Positions 1-6,942 are shown, counted from the first letter of the stretch. The stretch: 7,799 nt of DNA from Pseudomonadota bacterium (GCA_021813195.1 JAKALI010000169.1:1-7799), one strand, 5' to 3'. The notes: generated by a model from the sequence alone, not told the origin. Program-made: numbers and translations.

Positions 1-8
1 CGCCTCGC

Positions 9-13
9 AATAA
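9..13. repeat. Left target-site duplication AATAA
   Basis: Five bases directly outside the left inverted repeat, identical to 7784-7788 outside the right one. A 5-bp AT-rich duplication is the normal footprint of Tn3-family insertion. Its perfect state suggests that both ends came from a single insertion event. Confidence 0.95.
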
Positions 14-51
14 GGGGTTCTAAGCCAGAACCGCCGAAATTTCCGTCATCC
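14..51 (+). repeat. Left terminal inverted repeat (IRL), 38 bp
   Basis: It starts with GGGG, a frequent Tn3-family terminus, and matches the right repeat except at repeat positions 14 (A/G), 27 (T/A) and 36 (T/G). It is the transposase binding and strand-transfer end. The tnpA stop codon (TGA, complement of 46-48) lies inside the inner edge of the repeat, so gene and terminus overlap by 6 bp. Confidence 0.96.
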
Positions 52-3000
52 CAGCTCCAGCCCCGCCACGAGCGCATCCAGGTCGATCATCTTGCCGTCG
101 CTCTGGAAGGTGTAATGCCCGTTCAGCAGGATGTGCCGCCAGGCCGCCGGCGATATCTGGGTCAGGAGAGCGTGCGCCTTGGCGTTGCCGCTCGCCTCGT
201 ACTTCATCAGCAGCCGCGAGAGGATGGCCGAGTTGTAGAAGATGACCGCGTTGGCGATCAGCCTGGCGCACTGGTTGCTGATCTCAATTTCGATGTCGGT
301 GCGCCCGGTCAATTCCTTCTTGCCGCCGACCTGGGCGATGGTTGAGCGTAGCTGGTGATAGGACTCGATGCGGTTCTGTGAGCGGTGAACGTTGCGCTCC
401 AGTTGCGGATCGCGCAGGTAGCGCAGCGTGTAGATGCTGCGGATGAGCTTGTCGAACTCGAACACCGCGCGCCGCGTGGGGTTCGGCGCGGTGTAGGTGC
501 ATAGCTTGCGGATCAGCGTGCCCTGCGTCATCTCCTTCAGTCCGAGCGTGGCGACAATCTGGTCGAGGTTCGGCTTCTCGCTGACTATGAGATCGCGGTC
601 GATTCTCCCGGCCGGCCGGATCAGGCACTGATCGTACAGCGCCGGATCGTCGGCACTGTAGAGTTCCTTCAACTGATCGCCAAGGTCGGTGAAGCGCGGC
701 TCGAAACGCAGGCCGAACCAGTGCAGGATAGCGAAGTTGGCCTTGTTGACGCTGTGCATGTCGCCGGTGATCGCGGTCGGCACGATGTCCGACGTGTTGC
801 GATACCAGATGTCGAACACGTGATGGGCCTCGTAATCGTGCGCGCCGATCAGGTAGCCGTTGAGCGGCACGTGGTTGCACAGCAGCGTGTAGGCGACCAC
901 GCCCTTGCCGCGCCCAAAGTATTTGCGCGAGTGGCGCGCTTTCACGGTCGGCCGCTCGACGCCGAATTTCTGACCATCGACGGCACCGTACAGTGCATCG
1001 AGGTCGAACGAGTAGTACGGGAAGATCGGCAGCGCGGCGATGGCGTTGCTGATGCAGTCGTTGGCCGCGTGCAGCGTTGCGTGGCGCAGGTACTGTTGGT
1101 AGGCGCTCTCCAGCACGTGGTACGGGATGTCGCTGGTGCGCGCCATGACTTGGTTGCGGTGGTTCATCGCCTGCGCGATGATGACCGCCATCAGGCTGTC
1201 GGCGTCGGCGACCTTCTTCGCATAGCGCGGCTGCAAAGGCGTCAGCGCCGACAGGAACTGGCACTGGCCGTTGACGAAGCGGAACACGTCGGCCACGTCG
1301 CAGAACGGCAGTTGCTCGTAGAACGCCTTCTCGCGCGCCTTCTGGTTCTCGCCCTTGGGCTTGCGCCATGTCAGCTTCTGCGTGTCCTTGTCGTATTCTA
1401 GGTGCGTCAGCTTGCCCTGCTTCAGCTCGCGGTTGAAGGCCAGCCACTGAGCGCGCAGCTCGGTCGCGAGCGCATCGAGCTGGGCATCGAGTGGCTGCCG
1501 CAGGAACGGGATGTCGATCTGCGCCAGCACGGCGGCCTTCTCATCCAGCGAAACCAGCTCGTCGGAAAAATGCCGGTGCTGCAAGCTGTCGTCGAGGTAG
1601 AGTTCACCCGACTGGAAGCGCTTCCTGACCTGGCGGTACAGCCAGAACTCGTAGCGGTCGGCATGCAGGTCCGTCGGCTTGCCATCGGCATCGAAGGTCA
1701 GCAGGTACGGTCGCAAGCGTTTCGGCAGCGTGGCCGCTGGACATTCGGCGAGCGGCCGTTGCGATAGGCGCTGCTGTTTGGCGAACACGTCCTTGGCCCA
1801 GGCCAGCGCCACGAGCCACGGGCTGCCCGGATCAGTGCCAGCGAGGTCGAGCGCGACATACAGCGGCCGAAGATGGCGGCGGATGCGCTCAGCCAGGCCG
1901 TCCACCGCCTGCCAGTGCAAAGCCAGCTTGCTCACCGGCTTCACGCTCATGCGCTGCGCGGTGGTTTGCAGCGTATCGCGGGGCATGATTTTGTAGGCGC
2001 GCTGGCGCACATCGCCGAACGGCGTGGGATCGGGCACGCTGTCGTCGATGTAAAGCGACAGCAGGCGGCCGACCTGCGGTGTGTCTTGCTGACGGCGCAC
2101 CTGCTCGGCGACAAAGGATTGCTTTGCGCCCGCACTGCTTTCGTCCTCCAACTGCTTCATGTGGTAGGCCATCGCATCGACCAGGTTGTCGGAAAGCTGC
2201 CGGTAGCGCACCCAGGCATAGCAAAGCAGGTAGAGGTAGGTCTGATCGGCCTTCAGGTTGCGTAGATCGTGGACGGTGTAGAAGTTCGCCAGGCTGGCGT
2301 AGTACAGCAGATTCTGCTGCGAGACGCCGAGCTTGGGCAGCAGCGCCTTGGCGATCCGGTGCAGCGGCTCCAGCGTGGCGCGCTTTTCGCGTTCGCGGGC
2401 CATCTGACGCCAGCCAAAGTCCTTGGCGTCCTGCTTGAGCGCCGCCAATTGCGACAGGGTGTCGTCACGCACTAGAAGCCGACCCAGCGCGGCCTTGGCC
2501 GATTCGTCCAACACTTCCGACAGCAGGCCAGCCAGCCGCCGACGCTCGGCGGACAGGGCTTCGCTCACCAGCTCTTGCAGGGTGGTATAGCCGGGCCGGA
2601 TGATCTTGTGCTCGTTTAGCCAGACGATCAGCTCGGCGGCGATGAACCCCGGCATCACGTCGCGCCGCACGGTCTGCGCGGCCTGCTGCGCGAGCTGCGC
2701 CAGGAACTCGGCCGCCCACGGCCGGTAGCCGAACAGATCGGCAATCCACTCGCGCTGGGTGTAGTGCTCGTGCTTGGAGATTGGCTTGTGCTCGAAGGAC
2801 TCGCCGTGGAAGTAGCGGCTCAGCACGAAGGCGCAATCGTGCTCGACCTCACTCCAGTCGAAGCGGAAGAAGGCATGCTTGGCCTTGAAGTAACCGATCT
2901 GCAAGATGCAATAGACCTGGGCATGGAGACCAGGCCGGCTGCTGGCGAGCGCCAGTTCGGTTTCAGTCAACGCCAAGTATTCCAGCCGCTGGGCGTCGTC

Positions 3001-3075
3001 GAAGTCCGGCAGGCCGTACAGGGCTTCCTGCTCGGCGTCCGACAGGACGGTCAATCGTTCGCTCTTGGTCGTCAT
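46..3075 (-). CDS. tnpA: Tn3-family transposase TnpA
   Basis: A 1009-residue DDE transposase that carries out replicative transposition of the element through a cointegrate. The length is typical of the family (about 950-1020 residues). The N-terminal part (about residues 6-170) looks like the DUF4158 DNA-binding region. The catalytic domain occupies roughly 590-980. Likely catalytic residues are D700 (in VDGQKF), D772 (in ITGDMHSVNKANF) and E904 (in QNRIESYHQLR); their spacing is close to the Tn3 D689/D765/E895 triad. The open frame extends upstream of 3075, but that part is antisense-frame readthrough across tnpR. The start at 3075 gives MTTKSERL, has a GGAG element about 10 nt upstream, and overlaps the tnpR stop as ATGA, suggesting translational coupling. 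There is no frameshift and no missing catalytic residue, so it is probably active. Confidence 0.96.
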   Translation of the reverse strand: MTTKSERLTVLSDAEQEALYGLPDFDDAQRLEYLALTETELALASSRPGLHAQVYCILQIGYFKAKHAFFRFDWSEVEHDCAFVLSRYFHGESFEHKPISKHEHYTQREWIADLFGYRPWAAEFLAQLAQQAAQTVRRDVMPGFIAAELIVWLNEHKIIRPGYTTLQELVSEALSAERRRLAGLLSEVLDESAKAALGRLLVRDDTLSQLAALKQDAKDFGWRQMAREREKRATLEPLHRIAKALLPKLGVSQQNLLYYASLANFYTVHDLRNLKADQTYLYLLCYAWVRYRQLSDNLVDAMAYHMKQLEDESSAGAKQSFVAEQVRRQQDTPQVGRLLSLYIDDSVPDPTPFGDVRQRAYKIMPRDTLQTTAQRMSVKPVSKLALHWQAVDGLAERIRRHLRPLYVALDLAGTDPGSPWLVALAWAKDVFAKQQRLSQRPLAECPAATLPKRLRPYLLTFDADGKPTDLHADRYEFWLYRQVRKRFQSGELYLDDSLQHRHFSDELVSLDEKAAVLAQIDIPFLRQPLDAQLDALATELRAQWLAFNRELKQGKLTHLEYDKDTQKLTWRKPKGENQKAREKAFYEQLPFCDVADVFRFVNGQCQFLSALTPLQPRYAKKVADADSLMAVIIAQAMNHRNQVMARTSDIPYHVLESAYQQYLRHATLHAANDCISNAIAALPIFPYYSFDLDALYGAVDGQKFGVERPTVKARHSRKYFGRGKGVVAYTLLCNHVPLNGYLIGAHDYEAHHVFDIWYRNTSDIVPTAITGDMHSVNKANFAILHWFGLRFEPRFTDLGDQLKELYSADDPALYDQCLIRPAGRIDRDLIVSEKPNLDQIVATLGLKEMTQGTLIRKLCTYTAPNPTRRAVFEFDKLIRSIYTLRYLRDPQLERNVHRSQNRIESYHQLRSTIAQVGGKKELTGRTDIEIEISNQCARLIANAVIFYNSAILSRLLMKYEASGNAKAHALLTQISPAAWRHILLNGHYTFQSDGKMIDLDALVAGLELG

Positions 3076-3665
3076 CGCGATGACGCTCCACGAGAGCCCG
3101 TCCAACCAACCCGTGCCAGGGTCTCGATCAGCGTGGTTCGCTTGACGCCGAAGTTGCGGCACACCGCCGCCTTGGACATGCCGCCATCGAGCGCAGCGAC
3201 GATGGCCTCCAGCTTCTCGCCGGTGATCGCCTGCGGCCGGCCGCCGATCCGGCCGCGTTTGCGGGCGGCAGCCAGACCGGCGACGACACGTTCCTGGATC
3301 AAGGCGCGTTCGTACTGCGCGAGCGCGCCGAACACCTGGAACAGAAACTCGCCCGAGGGCGTCGTGGTATCCAGGTTCTCCGTCAGCGAGCGGAACGCCA
3401 CCTGCTTTTTCTTGAGCGAGGTCACGATGGCGAGCAAGTGCGACAACGAACGGCCGAGCCGGTCGAGCTTCCACACGACCAACACGTCGCCAGGGCGAAC
3501 GAATTCGAGCGCCCGCGCCAGGCCCGCGCGGTCGTCCTTCGCGCCGGAAGCATGATCCTCGAACAGATGCCGCGCATCGACGCCGACGGCGAGCAGCGCA
3601 TCGCGCTGCAAGTTCGTGCTCTGGCGGTCGGAGTCCGACGACACGCGCATGTAACCTACCAACAT
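3072..3665 (-). CDS. tnpR: Serine resolvase TnpR
   Basis: A 197-residue small serine recombinase that resolves the transposition cointegrate at res. The catalytic domain begins MLVGYMRVSS: R7 and nucleophile S9 correspond to gamma-delta resolvase R8 and S10. D68, R69 and R72 lie in KLDRLGR, and the QYERALIQER segment (about 117-126) starts the long E helix. A basic stretch, AARKRGRIGGRP (133-144), leads into a C-terminal helix-turn-helix (about 150-185). The frame is open to 3728, but the start at 3665 gives the normal resolvase N-terminus; the extra 21 codons would run through the res region. No strong ribosome-binding site is visible before it. It precedes tnpA in the same operon, with a 4-bp overlap. 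Confidence 0.95.
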   Translation of the reverse strand: MLVGYMRVSSDSDRQSTNLQRDALLAVGVDARHLFEDHASGAKDDRAGLARALEFVRPGDVLVVWKLDRLGRSLSHLLAIVTSLKKKQVAFRSLTENLDTTTPSGEFLFQVFGALAQYERALIQERVVAGLAAARKRGRIGGRPQAITGEKLEAIVAALDGGMSKAAVCRNFGVKRTTLIETLARVGWTGSRGASSR

Positions 3666-3804
3666 AAGCGGAAAACCATTAAGACGAGGTTTCCGTATGG
3701 TAGCGTCTGGCGACAGAGTTTTCCGCACAATTTTGCGGCCACTCGGAGGTTGGTGCAGAGGACCGTTGAAGGCCTGTCGAAAAACAAATGTTTTCCGACA
3801 GGCC
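3666..3804. promoter_or_regulatory. Candidate res recombination region upstream of tnpR
   Basis: This gene-free stretch contains at least five copies, in both orientations, of a CGGAAAAC-like half-site: 3669-3676 (plus), 3689-3695 (minus, CGGAAAC), 3718-3725 (minus, next to GACAG), 3778-3785 (plus, CGAAAAAC) and 3790-3797 (minus). The outermost pair forms a near-perfect palindrome framed by TGTC and GACA (3775-3800), the usual look of the crossover subsite I. An inverted pair at 3669-3695 and a set around 3704-3738 could be subsites III and II. The order, with subsite I farthest from tnpR, matches Tn3 elements in which tnpR and tnpA are co-directional. Subsite borders are inferred. The tnpR promoter probably lies here too, so TnpR may repress itself. 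Confidence 0.65.
3771..3804. repeat. 34-bp palindrome, candidate res subsite I (crossover site)
   Basis: Two 15-bp arms, GGCCTGTCGAAAAAC (3771-3785) and its near-complement at 3790-3804, flank the 4-bp centre AAAT, with 14 of 15 positions complementary. TGTC/GACA outer ends with an A/T-rich centre are typical of a small serine resolvase crossover site. It could also form an RNA hairpin, but no T-run follows on either strand, so a terminator role is less likely. Confidence 0.6.
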
Positions 3805-3863
3805 TTGGCCTAGCGCACGCCCGCCTTGCAGCGTTCTGTGAATAGCGCTTAGTAATGACGGCG

Positions 3864-3895
3864 TATATACTTTGTTAGTATCAAGTGGCAGGAGG
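3864..3895 (+). promoter_or_regulatory. Candidate promoter, operator and ribosome-binding site of the toxin-antitoxin operon
   Basis: TATACT (3866-3871) is a good -10 candidate, although no convincing -35 is seen at the right distance. It overlaps a perfect inverted repeat, ATACT-TTGTT-AGTAT (3867-3881), a plausible binding site for the ribbon-helix-helix antitoxin and hence for autorepression. AGGAGG (3890-3895) is a strong ribosome-binding site 8 nt before the antitoxin ATG at 3904. Confidence 0.45.
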
Positions 3896-3903
3896 CCCCG
3901 ATC

Positions 3904-4182
3904 ATGTCAAAACAAGCCGTTTTCACGATGAAGCTGGAGCCTGAGTTGCGCGCCGAGTTTATGGCCGAAGCCGAGGCGGCCCATCGCCCGGCGTCGCAAG
4001 TGCTGCGCGAGCTGATGCGCGAGTTCGTTCAGCGCCAGCGCGAGTCGCGCGAGTACGACGAGTTCCTGCGCCGCAAGGTCGAAGCCGGCCGGGCTTCGAT
4101 GCGCGCTGGATTGGGGCGGTCGAACGATGAAGTTGAGGCCGAATTCGCCGCACGGCGTGCCAGTGTGGCGAGCCAGGCGTGA
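3904..4182 (+). CDS. Type II antitoxin, ribbon-helix-helix type
   Basis: A 92-residue protein. The N-terminal part (about 4-46) reads as a ribbon-helix-helix DNA-binding fold: a short beta strand (AVFTMKLEPEL) followed by two helices including RPASQVLRELMREFV. The rest is charged and helical (about 47-90: REYDEFLRRKVEAGRASM and NDEVEAEFAARRA), as expected for a tail that wraps around and neutralises a ParE/RelE toxin. The start is set by a strong AGGAGG 8 nt upstream. The stop TGA overlaps the toxin start as GTGA, so the two are translated together. It should bind the toxin and repress the operon with it. It lies divergent to tnpR across the res region. The exact antitoxin subfamily (ParD, RelB or CopG-like) is not settled from sequence alone. 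Confidence 0.85.
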   Translation: MSKQAVFTMKLEPELRAEFMAEAEAAHRPASQVLRELMREFVQRQRESREYDEFLRRKVEAGRASMRAGLGRSNDEVEAEFAARRASVASQA

Positions 4183-4463
4183 GGGTTGTTTGGACGCCCG
4201 AAGCGCAGCAAGACCGTGCCGATGTGTGGGACTACATCGCAGCCGACAATCCGCGCGCGGCGGCCCGGATGGATGAGATTTTCAGCGACGCGGCCGCCCG
4301 CTTGATCCAGCACCCCATGCTGGGCAAGCCGGGAAAGATTCCCGGGACCCGCGAGTTGATCCCGCACGAAAGCTATCGCCTGGTGTATCAGATCGACGGC
4401 GAAACGGTGTGGATACTGACGCTGGTTCATACTGCCCGCCTGTGGCCGCCTGTGCGCGATTAA
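4179..4463 (+). CDS. RelE/ParE-superfamily toxin
   Basis: A 94-residue protein starting with GTG and overlapping the antitoxin stop by 4 nt. It shows the family pattern throughout: WTPEAQQDRADVWDYIA at the N-terminal helix, NPRAAARMDEIFSDAAARL in the second helix, HPMLGKPG, GTRELIPHESYRLVYQI in the beta core, and LVHTARLWPP at the C-terminus. ParE members poison DNA gyrase and RelE members cleave ribosome-bound mRNA. The GTREL...YRLVY and H..R.WP pattern leans towards ParE, but which target applies cannot be decided here. With the antitoxin it would form an addiction module that stabilises replicons carrying the transposon. Such pairs beside the resolvase are known in several Tn3-family elements and have been proposed to be part of the transposition module. 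Confidence 0.88.
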   Translation: MRVVWTPEAQQDRADVWDYIAADNPRAAARMDEIFSDAAARLIQHPMLGKPGKIPGTRELIPHESYRLVYQIDGETVWILTLVHTARLWPPVRD

Positions 4464-4841
4464 GATATGATCATGGCAACAATGAAACGGCGCGTTGACA
4501 GACTGCTTTCGAGCCAGACCGCGGTCGGCGGCAGGCGGCCAGTTGCGGACGGTCAAGCATCTTCCCGGTAGCGGACGTTCAATAGTGTCTCTGACCTGCT
4601 TCGCTCCCTCTATGAAGGGAGGTCGCTGGCCCATCCGCGCACTCACAGCCTGCCAGTAGGCGCAAATTGGCAGCGCTCCGTCCGGCAGCGCACAGACTGC
4701 GGCCGTACGTCCGCGTAGGTTCGCTTCAGCAGTTTCGATTCGAAAGTTCAATGTGATTGCTGCGGGCGGTCGTCGCAGTTGCGCGGAGGCGATGATGCAC
4801 AAGCACGGGATCGGCAGATAGGTTCTTCGAAGCTGCAAGAG
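4464..4841. other. Gene-free junction between the toxin-antitoxin pair and the cargo
   Basis: No convincing gene is present; the open frame on the minus strand is antisense to the toxin genes and has no recognisable content. Visible structure includes two copies of GCGGACG(G/T)TCAA at 4545-4556 and 4571-4582, a hairpin CTCCCT-CTATGA-AGGGAG at 4604-4621 without a T-run, and a perfect palindrome TTTCGA-T-TCGAAA at 4733-4745. The segment ends at GTTAAAA (4841-4847), a one-mismatch fit to the GTTRRRY integron crossover consensus just before cld. It may hold the cargo promoter and an attI-like or scar sequence, but neither is clear. Confidence 0.5.
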
Positions 4842-4869
4842 TTAAAACATTCACACATGAAAGATTGAA

Positions 4870-5430
4870 ATGGATACACGATTATTTGCTTTCGTCGGCG
4901 CAGACATTGGCCCTTGGCGGATTGTCAGGGCCGAAACGAGAGTTGGCGAGCCCCTGCCTGAAGCCAAAAGGCTCAACGTCGTATCCGCTTCAGAGTTGCA
5001 GTCTGAAACCAATGCACCCTGGATACTTCGTGGAATAACCAGCAATGAACGATATGTCATGCGCGCAGAGAAGAATGAAATTGTAGCGAAGCAGCAAGGT
5101 CTGGCGCGCCCAGAAGCAACGTGCGGTGCGCTAATACCGATCCGGAAGAACGCAGCTTGGTGGGAGCTCACGCAAGACGAACGCCGGAGCGTTTTCGAAC
5201 AGTCGAAGCACGTCCAAATCGGGCTTCAGTATTTGCCTGCAGTAGCGCGCAAGCTCCACCACTGCCGCGACCTCTCAGAGAATGAACCGTTCGATTTTCT
5301 GAATTGGTTCGAATACGCGCCAATTCATGAGGTTGAGTTCAACAGGCTGCTTTCCGAACTGCGTGCGTCAGAGGAATGGAAATACGTCGACCGAGAAGTC
5401 GATATTCGTCTTACGCAAGCACAGGTCTAA
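4870..5430 (+). CDS. cld: Chlorite dismutase, short dimeric lineage
   Basis: A 186-residue heme b enzyme predicted to convert chlorite to chloride and molecular oxygen. The whole length resembles the short dimeric chlorite dismutase of Nitrobacter winogradskyi as I recall it (about 183 residues), including PWILRG, RY..RAEK, ALIPIRKNAAWWE, TQDERR, YLPA.AR, HCRD, PFDFL.WFEYAP and EEW.YV.REVDIRL. Counting from this start, proximal heme ligand H114 and distal catalytic R127 fall on the numbers used for that enzyme, so it is probably active. There is no signal peptide, which fits a cytoplasmic location and this lineage. The ribosome-binding site is weak (GAAAG at 4859-4863). A three-codon frame (4857-4868) ends one base before the start. 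The stop codon TAA (5428-5430) lies inside the attC R'' box. The open frame is intact. Confidence 0.93.
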   Translation: MDTRLFAFVGADIGPWRIVRAETRVGEPLPEAKRLNVVSASELQSETNAPWILRGITSNERYVMRAEKNEIVAKQQGLARPEATCGALIPIRKNAAWWELTQDERRSVFEQSKHVQIGLQYLPAVARKLHHCRDLSENEPFDFLNWFEYAPIHEVEFNRLLSELRASEEWKYVDREVDIRLTQAQV

Positions 5431-5505
5431 CCCGCCGATGAACACGGACCCCCAACAGCGGCGCGTTGCGCCGCCGTTTCGGGCCGGTTATCGGCAACGT
5501 AGAAC
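5425..5505 (+). other. attC-like integron recombination site after cld
   Basis: R'' is GTCTAAC (5425-5431), a perfect RYYYAAC. L'' is AACACGGACCC (5441-5451) and pairs with L' GGGCCGGTT (5481-5489) if A5444 and A5448 are bulged out, as extrahelical bases are in attC sites. The stem continues outward through GCCGAT (5434-5439) with ATCGGC (5490-5495), with G5440 as a third bulge. A terminal hairpin, GCGGCGC-GTT-GCGCCGC, fills 5458-5474. The 3' box is GTAGAAC (5499-5505) rather than the required GTTRRRY, so this copy is probably degenerate and may no longer recombine at its crossover point. Its hairpin could also slow transcription leaving cld. Confidence 0.75.
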
Positions 5506-5546
5506 TCTCGGATACAGTTGTTCTGTAATAACTTCTCAAGCCAAAT
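5506..5546 (+). other. Left part of the interrupted cupin-cassette leader
   Basis: Short AT-richer stretch between the first attC-like site and the IS256 insertion. With the IS and one duplication removed, it joins directly to GAGTGGATATG before the cupin start. No gene is visible in it. Confidence 0.6.
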
Positions 5547-5555
5547 TGATTTTTG
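5547..5555. repeat. Left 9-bp target duplication of the IS256-family element
   Basis: TGATTTTTG, repeated exactly at 6973-6981 on the far side of the insertion sequence. Duplications of 8-9 bp are typical of the IS256 family. Confidence 0.93.
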
Positions 5556-5585
5556 GAGCTATCGCCGAAAGTTGGTGACGGCGGG
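5556..5585 (+). repeat. IS256-family left inverted repeat
   Basis: Thirty bp beginning GAGCTATCGCCG and ending TTGGTGACGGCGGG; complementary to 6943-6972 at 27 of 30 positions. It is the transposase-binding end of the insertion sequence. Confidence 0.92.
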
Positions 5586-5653
5586 AATCGGGAAGGCGGC
5601 ATATCGTGGGGGTGCTTGACGCCTCCACTTCTCCACCGAAGGAGCGATATGCC

Positions 5654-6937
5654 GTGTCCAACGATAACGTTATCAAGCTGATTCAGCCAGGATTCGTCGA
5701 CGATCAACTCACCGAAATCTTGCGCAACGGAGCCCGTGCCCTGCTCGCCAAGGCAGTCGAGGCCGAGGTCGCGGACTTTCTCGACAAGCATGCCGATTTG
5801 AGGACGCAGGAGGGCCAGCAGCGGGTGGTCCGCCATGGTCACCTGCCGGAGCGCGAGGTGATGACCGGTATCGGCCCGGTCACCGTCCGCCAGCCGCGCG
5901 TTCGCGACCGAGCGGCCGCCGCCGGCGATCCCGGCCGCATCCGGTTCTCGCCGTCGATCCTGCCGCCCTACATGCGCCGGTCGAAGTCGATCGAGACGCT
6001 GCTGCCGATCCTTTATCTGAAGGGTATCTCGACCGGCGACTTCTCCGAGGCGCTGGCGGCGCTGCTCGGCAAGGATGCTGCCGGGTTGTCGGCATCGGCC
6101 ATCGGCCGCCTGAAGGATGGCTGGTTCGACGAGCACGCCGCCTGGCAGAAGCGCGATCTGTCGGCGAAGCGCTACGTCTACATTTGGGCTGACGGCATCC
6201 ATCTCGAAGCCCGCCTTGAGGACGAAAAGCAGTGCATCCTGGTGCTGATCGGCGCGACGCCGGAAGGCCGCAAGGAACTGGTCGGCTTCACCGATGGCGC
6301 CCGCGAGAGCGCACACGACTGGCGCGATCTGCTGCTCGATCTGAAGCGGCGCGGGCTCGACGTACCGCCGCGGCTCGTCATCGCCGATGGCGCACTCGGG
6401 TTCTGGAAGGCCGCCGGCGAAGTCTGGCCGAAAACGCGCGAGCAGCGCTGCTGGGTGCACAAGACCGCCAACGTGCTCGCCAAGTTACCGAAGAGCCAGC
6501 AGCCGAAGGCCAAACGCGCCTTGCAGGAGATCTGGATGGCCGAAACCAAGGTCGCCGCCGAGCTGGCGTTCGACGCCTTCATCGAGAGCTACGCGCTGAA
6601 ATACGACAAGGCGGCCGACTGCCTGGCCAAGGATCGGGACACGCTACTCGCTTTCTACGACTTCCCGGCCGAGCACTGGAAACACTTGCGGACCACCAAC
6701 CCCATCGAAAGCACCTTCGCCACCGTGCGCCACCGCACCATCCGATCGAAGGGCTGCCTGTCGAACAAGACCGCGATCGCGATGGTCTTCAAACTGGTCG
6801 AGGGCGCGCAGAAAAGCTGGCGCCGTCTCGACGGTCATAACCAGTTGCCAAAACTCGTTCTCGGTGTGACATTCGCCGACGGGATTGAGGTCATCGCCAA
6901 GCCGATCGACCGTCAGCCCAAAACCGCCGCCGCCTGA
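5654..6937 (+). CDS. IS256-family (Mutator-type) transposase
   Basis: A 427-residue DDE transposase. Catalytic candidates are D180 (YIWADGIHLEAR), D245 (RLVIADGALGFW) and E352 (TTNPIESTFATVRHRT); their spacing closely follows the IS256 D167/D233/E341 triad. The C-(2)-H motif RCWVHK (C266, H269) between the second D and the E is also typical. The N-terminal part (about 1-110) binds the inverted repeats. The open frame reaches back to a GTG at 5606, but the start at 5654 (also GTG) gives the family-like MSNDNVIKLI and has GAAGGAG ending 9 nt upstream. The stop TGA at 6935-6937 lies 5 bp before the right inverted repeat. No frameshift, so it is likely functional. Confidence 0.93.
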   Translation: MSNDNVIKLIQPGFVDDQLTEILRNGARALLAKAVEAEVADFLDKHADLRTQEGQQRVVRHGHLPEREVMTGIGPVTVRQPRVRDRAAAAGDPGRIRFSPSILPPYMRRSKSIETLLPILYLKGISTGDFSEALAALLGKDAAGLSASAIGRLKDGWFDEHAAWQKRDLSAKRYVYIWADGIHLEARLEDEKQCILVLIGATPEGRKELVGFTDGARESAHDWRDLLLDLKRRGLDVPPRLVIADGALGFWKAAGEVWPKTREQRCWVHKTANVLAKLPKSQQPKAKRALQEIWMAETKVAAELAFDAFIESYALKYDKAADCLAKDRDTLLAFYDFPAEHWKHLRTTNPIESTFATVRHRTIRSKGCLSNKTAIAMVFKLVEGAQKSWRRLDGHNQLPKLVLGVTFADGIEVIAKPIDRQPKTAAA

Positions 6938-6942
6938 CCGGC

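Noticed and set aside
721..1401. Plus-strand frame antisense to tnpA
   Set aside because: Antisense shadow of the conserved catalytic region, with V/R/H-rich content and no ribosome-binding site.
284..1447. Long minus-strand frame inside tnpA
   Set aside because: Arginine-rich, low-complexity translation in the wrong frame of a GC-rich gene; no domain visible.
3076..3474. Upstream extension of the tnpA frame to a start at 3474
   Set aside because: It overlaps the real tnpR in another frame and is arginine/proline-rich; the family-like N-terminus MTTKSERL starts at 3075 with the ATGA coupling.
2764..3555. Plus-strand frame across the tnpR-tnpA junction
   Set aside because: Spans two real minus-strand genes and has no recognisable motif.
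3666..3903. CRISPR array from the repeated CGGAAAAC words
   Set aside because: Repeats are short, in both orientations and irregularly spaced, as for recombinase half-sites.
4029..4838. 269-codon minus-strand frame across the toxin-antitoxin genes and the junction
   Set aside because: Mostly antisense to two well-supported genes; the part in the junction has no family signature.
5458..5474. Rho-independent terminator after cld
   Set aside because: The stem is strong but no T-run follows, and the surrounding nested pairing fits an attC site better.
4464..5555. Integron integrase gene near the cassettes
   Set aside because: No tyrosine recombinase motifs are present in any frame; the array lacks its integrase here.
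5411..6460. 349-codon minus-strand frame
   Set aside because: Antisense to the IS256-family transposase and crosses its left end, so it cannot predate the insertion.
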